A DNA stretch of 39,744 bases from CALFXN01 sp937957815 (GTDB lineage: Bacteria; Synergistota; Synergistia; Synergistales; Aminobacteriaceae), in the NCBI GenBank assembly GCA_036788195.1, contig DAIQNX010000026.1, positions 1 to 39,744 on the forward strand, given 5' to 3'. Positions within the stretch are counted from its first letter, which is position 1; each line of letters starts with the position of its first letter. This document shows, one piece after another, positions 33,980 through 39,744 of this stretch. The notes under the pieces were generated by a model. It searched no databases and was not told the DNA's origin. It saw only the letters and a program-made list of their open reading frames with translations. The position numbers and the translations under genes were made by a program.

Positions 33980-34021
33980 GTAAAGATGTTTCTATCTTAT
34001 CGTTCGATAGTACATCTTTAC
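33980..34021. promoter_or_regulatory. Nested inverted repeat before the secreted-protein gene
   Basis: GTAAAGATGT (33980-33989) and ACATCTTTAC (34012-34021) are exact complements. Inside them CTATC (33992-33996) and GATAG (34006-34010) pair again. The outer arm ends 16 bases before the ATG on the minus strand, so in RNA the hairpin would sit against the ribosome binding site; in DNA it could be an operator. The surroundings are AT-rich, in contrast to the rest of the window. Confidence 0.5.
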
Positions 34022-34292
34022 ACTTTTGATTTTTCAGTTCGAAAAGTTAATCTTCCGGCAACACTCTCCTCCTTCTCGTTGAACCCTCTCTCCGTACCGG
34101 GACATTTCTTCATCGCCTCCCCGGAGCATCCCGTTCCGGGGTCGCGTCGACGGGTCGGATACGTCTTTTTTCGAAATCGCCCGCCTCATCTCCCCGGAAA
34201 ACGATTCCCCAACAAAATGACGGAATCCCAAGGAAAGCGGAATAATCGGCCCTCTCCGCCCTCCTGCGGACCCTCTCATTCTTTCGAGCCGC
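34022..34292. other. Divergent intergenic region without a recognised gene
   Basis: This is most of a 364-base gap between the secreted-protein gene and the ABC importer operon. It is richer in A/T at its left end, with runs such as TTTTGATTTTTC. A small hairpin (CCCCGGA 34119-34125 with TCCGGGG 34135-34141) is present, but no RNA gene, riboswitch or conserved small protein was recognised. Confidence 0.5.
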
Positions 34293-34298
34293 TATAAT
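34293..34298 (+). promoter_or_regulatory. Candidate -10 element for the ABC importer operon
   Basis: A perfect TATAAT lies 29 bases before the start of the binding-protein gene, with AAGGGGG as the ribosome binding site between. The -35 region (34270-34275) has no match to consensus, so an activator may be needed, or the spacing differs. Confidence 0.5.
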
Positions 34299-34327
34299 TG
34301 TAAAAAGTCTCCGAAGGGGGCATCCGT

Positions 34328-36016
34328 ATGTCGTTCATTCGCACAATCCTCGCCATGGCATGCTGTTTTTCGCTGTTCGGCGGACACCCGGCCGCAGCAT
34401 CCGACGGAACGCGGCCTGTCCCGCTCCCCGAGGGAGGGCCGAAGATCCGGGAACTCTACATGACCGTTATCCGCGACCAGGACGCACAGATCCTCGCGCT
34501 CGAAAAGGGAACGGTGGACATTCTCGGCGACCTCGCGCGTCCGACCGACATCGACCGGCTGACCGCGAACCCGTCGGTCGAACTCTCGCTCGCGCAGGGC
34601 TTCCATGGCTTCTTCCTCGGATTCAACGTCCGGACATTCCCGTGGAACGCCGTCGAACTCCGCCGGGCCGCCTGCGAGGTCATCCCGCGCGACTCGCTCA
34701 TCCGCAGGCTCTTCGGCGGTTACGCCGAATCTCTGACCACATTCCTGCCACCGGCGTCCCCCTACTTCGAGCCGGACGTCGCGCTGTACGGGTATTCCCC
34801 CGTCGCGGCGCGCGCACGTCTGAAAGCGGCCGGGTGGACGTGGAACCCGCAGGGAACGCTCGTCTCTCCTGAAGGGAAAGCCCTCTCTCCGATGAAGCTC
34901 ATGACGCCGACCGCGCAGGTCGCGCCGACGACCGCCGAACTCGCCGTCACGATCGCCGAAGCCCTCTCGTCGATCGGCATCCCGATCCAGGCCGATCCGA
35001 TGGATTTCTCGACGATGATCTCCCGGATGAACGAGCGGAAATTCGACGCCTACGTCATGGCGTGGCAGATGAGCCGCGACCCCGATTCGCTCTTCGTCTT
35101 CTACCACTCGAGCATGGACGTCGAGGGAGGTTACAACATCCCGGGGATCTCCGACCCCGCGCTCGACGCGATTCTCGAACGCCTTCGCTACGCACCGGAC
35201 GAGGCGGAAGCCCGAAAGGCCGCGAGCGACGCGCAGAAGGCGCTCTCGCGCATCGTCCCGGTCGTGCCGCTCTACAGCCGCTACTCCGTCTCGGCCATCC
35301 GCAAGGGCTGGAAGGGAACGCTGACCACAGAGAGAAGCACCGTCGACAACACATGGACGCTCCTCGGAATGGAGCGCGAGAACGCAGATCCCCGCCCGCT
35401 TTTCATGACGCTCGGCGAGGAGCCCAGGACGCTGAATCCGGTCTCGGCGAGCGCCGCGACCGACTGGCAGGTTCTCGGCCTCCTCTACGACTCCCTCATC
35501 GCGGTCGATCCCGCCACTCTCGGCGACATCCCGTGGATCGCCCTCTCGTGGGACGTCGCGACCGAACCGTCGGCGACACCGTCCGGGAAAGCGGGAACAC
35601 GGCTGACATTCCGGCTTCGGGACGGCGTGACCTGGCACGACGGTGCGCCGCTCACGGCACGGGACGCCGCATTCACGATCCACTACCTCAAGGCCAATAA
35701 TGTTCCGCGGTACCTCGATTCCGTCGGCGGTGTCACGTCCGTCGAAACGCCGGACGACCTGACGCTCGTCGTCCACCTCGACCGGACGAGTTACTGGAGC
35801 CTTCACAACATCGGCGGACTCCCGATCCTCCCGGCCCACATCCTGAAAAGCGTCTCCGACTGGCGAAGCTGGCAGCCGGCGCGCGAGAAAAACGCGCTCA
35901 GGCCGGACATGAGCAACCTCGTCGGTTCCGGCCCGTTCGTCTTCGCGGGATACAAACCCGGCGAATACGTCCGTTTCCTGCGGAACGATTCCTTCTGGAC
36001 ACGCCCCCGGCCATGA
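34328..36016 (+). CDS. Family 5 ABC substrate-binding protein with circularly permuted domain order
   Basis: This 562-residue secreted protein should capture peptides or similar solutes for the permeases that follow. The signal peptide is at residues 1-24 (MSFIRTILAMACCFSLFGGH, AAAS). Residues about 36-345 match the usual C-terminal part of DppA/OppA-type proteins: PKIRELYMTVIRDQDAQILA, GFFLGFNVRTFPWNAVELRR, YSPVAARARLKAAGW, DAYVMAWQMSRDPDSLFVFY. Residues about 356-562 match the usual N-terminal part: LFMTLGEEPRTLNPVSASAA, LLYDSLIAVDP, LTFRLRDGVTWHDGAPLTAR, VGSGPFVFAGYKPGEYVRFL, ending NDSFWTRPRP. In a standard protein that end runs directly into PKIRELY, so the order is rotated about a point near the middle. 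The frame is unbroken, the start has AAGGGGG upstream, and the stop overlaps the permease start. Confidence 0.9.
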   Translation: MSFIRTILAMACCFSLFGGHPAAASDGTRPVPLPEGGPKIRELYMTVIRDQDAQILALEKGTVDILGDLARPTDIDRLTANPSVELSLAQGFHGFFLGFNVRTFPWNAVELRRAACEVIPRDSLIRRLFGGYAESLTTFLPPASPYFEPDVALYGYSPVAARARLKAAGWTWNPQGTLVSPEGKALSPMKLMTPTAQVAPTTAELAVTIAEALSSIGIPIQADPMDFSTMISRMNERKFDAYVMAWQMSRDPDSLFVFYHSSMDVEGGYNIPGISDPALDAILERLRYAPDEAEARKAASDAQKALSRIVPVVPLYSRYSVSAIRKGWKGTLTTERSTVDNTWTLLGMERENADPRPLFMTLGEEPRTLNPVSASAATDWQVLGLLYDSLIAVDPATLGDIPWIALSWDVATEPSATPSGKAGTRLTFRLRDGVTWHDGAPLTARDAAFTIHYLKANNVPRYLDSVGGVTSVETPDDLTLVVHLDRTSYWSLHNIGGLPILPAHILKSVSDWRSWQPAREKNALRPDMSNLVGSGPFVFAGYKPGEYVRFLRNDSFWTRPRP

Positions 36017-36969
36017 CGCGACGCCTGCTTCAGTCCCTTCTCGTGCTGGCCGTCGTTCTGGCGCTCAACTTCATCCTTTTCCGGATCATGCCGGGCGACC
36101 CGGTCGCGAGCATCGTCGACCCGCGTTTCTCTCCGGAGGCGAAGGCCGCCCTGCGCGCGCAGTACGGACTCGACCGCCCGATGCCCGAGCAGTTTCTGCT
36201 CTACCTGGAGCAGATGACGACGTTCCGTTTCGGTGTCTCGTTCCTTACCGGGCGCCCGGTGATCGAAGAGCTCGCGTCGCGACTCCCGAATACCGTGGCG
36301 CTCCTGGCGACATCGCTCGCTCTCTCGGCCGTTCTCGGTATATGGCTCGGAATCCGGGCGGCCGCGAGGCGGGGTTCGTGGGTCGAGAAGTTCGTCCTGC
36401 TCTCCGGCGCCGTCACTTTTTCCTTTCCGTCATTCTTCGTCCAGCTCGTGCTTCTCATGGTCTTTTCGGTCTTTTGGCCGATATTCCCCCTGCGCGGAAC
36501 CGTCTCGATTCCGCCGATGCAGGGAATCGCAGGCATTCTGGACTACGCGCGGCACCTCGCGCTTCCGGTTTTTTCGCTCGTCATCCTCGGCTTCGGCGGA
36601 TGGGCGCTCTACGTCCGCAACCTGATGGTCAAGACGCTCTCCGAAGACTTCATCCTCCTCGCCCGGGCGCGAGGACTCACGTCGAAACGGATCCTCTGGG
36701 GACATGCCTTCCGGACCGTGCTGCCGCCGATTCTCACGGTCCTTCTGCTCTCGCTCCCCGGAATCGTCTCCGGCGCCGTCATCACGGAAACCGTCTTCTC
36801 GCTCCACGGCGTCGGACGCTTCCTCCTCGACTCGGTCTCGGGACACGACTATCCCGCAGCGGGCGCGGCCTTCTACATCCTCGCGCTTCTCACGGTCGGC
36901 TGCAACATTCTGGCCGATGTCCTCTACCGCGTCGTCGACCCACGCGTGCGGGCGGTCGGGCGATCATGA
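36013..36969 (+). CDS. Dipeptide/oligopeptide-type ABC transporter permease (DppB-like)
   Basis: This is a 318-residue inner-membrane permease of the DppB/OppB group. TM1 is near residues 8-30 (LVLAVVLALNFILFRIMPGD), followed by the family motif FRIMPGDPVASIVDPRFSPE and YGLDRPMPEQFLLYL. The coupling helix reads YVRNLMVKTLSEDFILLARA then RGLTSKRILWGHAFRTVLPP. ETVFSLHGVGRFLLDSVSGHDYPA near the C-terminus is typical of DppB. The ATG overlaps the stop of the binding-protein gene (ATGA), and its own stop overlaps the next gene in the same way. Its length and domain pattern are normal. Confidence 0.93.
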   Translation: MTRRLLQSLLVLAVVLALNFILFRIMPGDPVASIVDPRFSPEAKAALRAQYGLDRPMPEQFLLYLEQMTTFRFGVSFLTGRPVIEELASRLPNTVALLATSLALSAVLGIWLGIRAAARRGSWVEKFVLLSGAVTFSFPSFFVQLVLLMVFSVFWPIFPLRGTVSIPPMQGIAGILDYARHLALPVFSLVILGFGGWALYVRNLMVKTLSEDFILLARARGLTSKRILWGHAFRTVLPPILTVLLLSLPGIVSGAVITETVFSLHGVGRFLLDSVSGHDYPAAGAAFYILALLTVGCNILADVLYRVVDPRVRAVGRS

Positions 36970-38192
36970 AGATCTTCGGGCGCTGGAGCGCTCTCGCGCT
37001 TCTGATCCTGCTCTCCGCGGCCGTATTCTCGCCGGCGATCACCCCCGATCCCCTGAAGGAAACCGGAGCGCCGTACTCCAGGCCGCTCTGGGCCGACAGG
37101 ACGATTCCGCCTTCTTCCGAGTACTCGCTCGGCACGACGGTCCGATCGCTCGCCTTCGACTGGACCTTCGCACCTCCCTCGAATATCGTCGTCGAAGGAA
37201 CGGGCCTTTCAGCCACGGCGTCGCCGTGGGTCGTGACGCTCAGGGCGCCCGACGGAAGAAAATCCGTCCTCGCGTCCTCCGCGACGCTCCCGAAGGCCGA
37301 CCGATTCCTTCTCGACGGGCGCGATCTGTCGTTCAAACGCGCACTCGGAATGCCGCCGCTCGCGAACATTCCGCGCGTGCTTTTCGCTACGCACGGGCGT
37401 TACGAACTCGCCGCATCGGGCGACCTCCCGTCCGACGCGAGCGTCGCCGTCAGGCTCGCGGGAGGCCGATCGGGCATCCTCGGAACCGACGGACGCGGAC
37501 GGGACGTCTGGGCCGTCTTCGTCGCGGGCATCCGGATCTCGCTCGTCATCGGCATCGCCGCGACGCTGGTCGCCTCGCTCCTCGGACTCGCCGCCGGGCT
37601 CGCTGCCGGATACCTCGGAGGCGCGACGGATCAGATCCTCATGCGCCTCGTCGATATCCTCCTCTCGATCCCGACGCTCCCGATCCTCATGGTGTTGGCC
37701 TCCGTCTGGGGCAAGGGGCTCTGGCAGCTCGTTCTGATCCTGTCGATATTTTCATGGATGGGCACGGCGCGCACGATCCGGTCGATGACGATGACGCTTC
37801 GCGACGCCCCCTTCGTCGAGGGCTTGCGAGGCATCGGAGCCCGACCGTGGTACATCATCGCGCGCCATCTCGCGCCGGAAGCGCTGCCGCTGCTTCTGGC
37901 AACCGTCGCGCTCGGCGTTCCCGGAGCGGTCCTCGCCGAGGCCGGACTGTCATTCCTCGGCCTTTCCGACCCGCGAATCCTCTCATGGGGCCGCATGCTC
38001 CACGAAGCGCACGCCGGCGGCGCGTTCACCGCGGGGGCCTGGTGGGTGCTGCTCCCGCCGGGGCTCGGAATATCGCTGCTCTGCCTGATCTTTCTGGACA
38101 TCGGCCGGACGCTCGAGGAAATCGTCGATCCGCGGCTTCGCCCGGGCGACGGCGCACGGTCAGGCGCAACGGAGGGAGAAAGTCGCGCATGA
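36966..38192 (+). CDS. Dipeptide/oligopeptide-type ABC transporter permease (DppC-like) with extra periplasmic region
   Basis: This is a 408-residue permease of the DppC/OppC group, about 100 longer than usual. TM1 is at residues 7-25. The stretch from about 30 to 170 is hydrophilic and beta-rich (WVVTLRAPDGRKSVLASSAT, ATHGRYELAASGDLPSDASV). The normal family motif GILGTDGRGRDVWAVFVAG then appears at 170-188, where it is usually near residue 75. The transmembrane core follows, with the coupling segment MTLRDAPFVEGLRGIGARPW and AEAGLSFLGLSDPRILSWGRML. The extra part should lie outside the membrane, next to the binding protein. Similar long DppC forms occur in some archaea and bacteria. Both ends overlap neighbours by 4 bases. 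Confidence 0.9.
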   Translation: MKIFGRWSALALLILLSAAVFSPAITPDPLKETGAPYSRPLWADRTIPPSSEYSLGTTVRSLAFDWTFAPPSNIVVEGTGLSATASPWVVTLRAPDGRKSVLASSATLPKADRFLLDGRDLSFKRALGMPPLANIPRVLFATHGRYELAASGDLPSDASVAVRLAGGRSGILGTDGRGRDVWAVFVAGIRISLVIGIAATLVASLLGLAAGLAAGYLGGATDQILMRLVDILLSIPTLPILMVLASVWGKGLWQLVLILSIFSWMGTARTIRSMTMTLRDAPFVEGLRGIGARPWYIIARHLAPEALPLLLATVALGVPGAVLAEAGLSFLGLSDPRILSWGRMLHEAHAGGAFTAGAWWVLLPPGLGISLLCLIFLDIGRTLEEIVDPRLRPGDGARSGATEGESRA

Positions 38193-39043
38193 ACGTCACA
38201 AAAACACTCAACGGAGACCAATCCGGGCTCGTCATCCAAAATTTGAACGTCACCTACCGGTCGGGAGCACGGACCGTCCACGCCGTCCGCGGCGTCGATC
38301 TCGAGGTTTCTTCGCGGGGCATGACCGCGCTCGTCGGAGAGTCTGGGTCGGGAAAGAGTACCCTCGTCATGGCAATCCTCGGACTGCTGCCGAACGGGAC
38401 GGACATCTCGGGCGACATCCGGATCGGGAAGGATTCGATTCTCGGGCTCGACGACGACGCGCTCCGCGCCTACCGCTGGAAGCGCGTCGCGCTCGTCCCG
38501 CAGGGAGCCATGAACGCGTTCACGCCCGTCCTAACGGTCGGACGTCACATCAGGGAAACGCTCGAATTCCACATGAAACTCTCACGGCGCGACGCGGAAC
38601 ACCGGACGAGAGAACTCCTCGAGAAGGCGGGGCTTTCCGCCGATCTCGCGAACCGCTACCCGCACGAACTCTCGGGCGGGCAGAAACAGCGCGCCGCGGT
38701 CGCCCTCGCGATCGCCTGCGAACCGGACATCCTTCTCGCCGACGAACCGACCACCGCGCTCGACGTCGTCGTCCAGCGCGAGGTCATGGACGCGATCGCG
38801 GACCTCGCGTCGGAACGGCCGAATGGCGCGTCCCGATCCATGGGAATTCTCCTCGTCACGCACGACCTGCCGCTCGCGCTCTCCCGCGCCGGCTACATCA
38901 ACGTGATGTACCGCGGCGAGATCGTCGAACGCGGCACACCCGAAAGTCTTCTCGATTCCCCGCGGCACGCGCACACGAAGGCCCTTCTCGAAGGATCGCT
39001 CGTATCGCGGTCCGCTTTTTCCCATCAGGAGGAACGCGCATGA
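38189..39043 (+). CDS. Peptide-type ABC transporter ATP-binding protein (DppD-like)
   Basis: This is a 284-residue ATPase. Walker A is GESGSGKSTL near residue 51, the Q-loop is LVPQGAMNAFTPVLTVG, the signature is LSGGQKQRAAVALAIACEPD, Walker B is ILLADEPTTALDVVVQ and the switch His is in LLVTHDLPLAL. The PQGAMNAFTPV region is characteristic of DppD/OppD. The C-terminus (HAHTKALLEG) is the short form and lacks the Cys-rich tail seen in many DppD. The ATG overlaps the permease stop by 4 bases. Confidence 0.93.
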   Translation: MNVTKTLNGDQSGLVIQNLNVTYRSGARTVHAVRGVDLEVSSRGMTALVGESGSGKSTLVMAILGLLPNGTDISGDIRIGKDSILGLDDDALRAYRWKRVALVPQGAMNAFTPVLTVGRHIRETLEFHMKLSRRDAEHRTRELLEKAGLSADLANRYPHELSGGQKQRAAVALAIACEPDILLADEPTTALDVVVQREVMDAIADLASERPNGASRSMGILLVTHDLPLALSRAGYINVMYRGEIVERGTPESLLDSPRHAHTKALLEGSLVSRSAFSHQEERA

Positions 39044-39744
39044 CGACCACGACGGCGGACGCGCTCGACATCCGGTCCCTTTCCGTCACGTTCGATGGCG
39101 GAAGACGAAACCATTCGGGGCACATGGCGCTTTCGGACGTCACCCTGAACCTTGCGAGGGGAAGCGCGCTCGCGATCGTCGGGGAGTCGGGAAGCGGCAA
39201 GACGACGCTTCTCCGCGTCGCGCTGCGATTGCAGCGGGACGGCGTCTCCGGAAGGGTCGCGCTTCTCGGGCGCGATCTCGAGAACTGCGGCGACGAAGAC
39301 CTGATCTCACTGCGCCGACGATGCGGCTACGTCTGCCAGGACCCGTACGGCGGACTGCCGCCGACGCTTTCCGCGATCGACGCCGCAACGGAGCCGTGGA
39401 CGGTCGTCCACGGCAGAAGATCCGCGCCGGAAGCTCGCGAACGGGCGCGTTCCATCCTCGCGTCGCTCGGCATCGAGGGGGACGAACTTCTCAACTCCCG
39501 CGTCCGGCTCCATCTCTCCGGCGGACAGCGCCAGCGCGTCGCCGTGGCCCGCGCGCTCATCCTCGAACCCGAACTCCTCCTGTGCGACGAACCGACGAGC
39601 ATGCAGGACGCAAGCACGCGGATGGACGTCGTGAAGGTTCTTCTTCGGGCCGTGAAAAACGGCGCCGCGATGGTCTTCGTCACGCACGACCTCGCGCTCG
39701 CATCCCGCGTCGCGGACCGCGTCGTCGTGCTCAGGCGCGGCCGG
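39040..39744 (+). CDS. Peptide-type ABC transporter ATP-binding protein (DppF-like), 3' end cut by window edge
   Basis: At least 235 residues of the second ATPase of the importer are visible; the rest lies beyond the window. Walker A is GESGSGKTTL near residue 49, the Q-loop is YVCQDPYGGLPPTLSAIDA, the signature is LSGGQRQRVAVARALILEPE, Walker B is LLLCDEPTSMQDASTR and the switch is in VFVTHDLALA. The D-loop reads SMQDAST where the common form is SMLDAS, a small deviation at a position that contacts the partner ATPase. The ATG overlaps the stop of the DppD-like gene, with AGGAGGA before it. Together with the upstream genes it makes a five-gene importer. Confidence 0.92.
   Translation, partial: MTTTTADALDIRSLSVTFDGGRRNHSGHMALSDVTLNLARGSALAIVGESGSGKTTLLRVALRLQRDGVSGRVALLGRDLENCGDEDLISLRRRCGYVCQDPYGGLPPTLSAIDAATEPWTVVHGRRSAPEARERARSILASLGIEGDELLNSRVRLHLSGGQRQRVAVARALILEPELLLCDEPTSMQDASTRMDVVKVLLRAVKNGAAMVFVTHDLALASRVADRVVVLRRGR

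Noticed and set aside
34292..35839. Open frame of 515 codons antisense to the binding protein
   Set aside because: It is Asp/Arg/Glu-rich low-complexity sequence without any domain. The plus-strand frame has signal peptide, motifs and operon overlap.
34328..36016. The binding-protein gene as two half-genes or a frameshifted remnant
   Set aside because: One uninterrupted frame contains each part of the fold once, with signal peptide at the start and coupling to the permease at the end. Permutation explains this better than decay, although an assembly error cannot be excluded without reads.
1..39744. tRNA or rRNA genes, CRISPR arrays, insertion sequences, prophage genes
   Set aside because: None was seen on reading the intergenic regions: no tRNA-like cloverleaf, no regularly spaced repeats, no transposase or integrase motifs.

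Overview
The window is GC-rich, densely coded bacterial chromosome. A 100-base run of N at 14556-14655 marks a scaffold gap, so this is a draft genome or a metagenome-assembled genome. Genes are tightly packed, often with ATGA or GTGA start/stop overlaps and clear AGGAGG-type ribosome binding sites. The affiliation suggested is a diderm bacterium, possibly Synergistota. The main hint is a secreted protein (32278-33963) whose tail resembles the Synergist-CTERM sorting signal. LPP20-like secreted proteins and a RemA/DUF370 gene directly before gyrB are compatible with this but not diagnostic. The assignment is tentative.

Layout. 1-2456 (-): gyrA, lacking only its last codons. 2607-3671 (-): two tandem nitroreductases. 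3828-10793 (+): a PfpI/DJ-1 protein coupled to an AddB-like and an AddA-like helicase-nuclease; both nuclease subunits carry a four-cysteine Fe-S signature. 10790-11686 (-): YitT-family membrane protein. 11756-14148 (+): DUF370 (RemB-like), gyrB and a small membrane protein, ending at a strong bidirectional terminator. 14228-17728 (-): a cluster of exported proteins, three with LPP20/FlgT-like motifs, interrupted by the gap. 17929-18696 (-): IclR-type regulator. 19044-25666 (+): a complete phosphate system, pstS-pstC-pstA-pstB-phoU-phoB-phoR, with an operator-like inverted repeat before pstS and a perfect 36-bp palindrome between pstS and pstC. 25734-26409 (-): a decayed metallophosphoesterase. 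26611-29523 (+): sugar aminotransferase, PglC/EpsL-like sugar transferase and a two-gene chromate-type transporter in one overlapping operon. 29477-32163 (-): gmd, fcl and an HTH/nucleotidyltransferase-like regulator (GDP-fucose synthesis). 32278-33963 (-): the secreted C-terminally anchored protein. 34328-39744 (+): a dipeptide/oligopeptide-type ABC importer operon running off the window.

The most unusual item is the substrate-binding protein of that last operon (34328-36016). After its signal peptide it begins with what is normally the C-terminal part of a family 5 (DppA/OppA-type) binding protein and ends with what is normally the N-terminal part, so the fold appears circularly permuted. 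Its partner permease (36966-38192) has roughly 100 extra residues in its first extracytoplasmic loop. Together they may be a structurally re-wired peptide-type importer.
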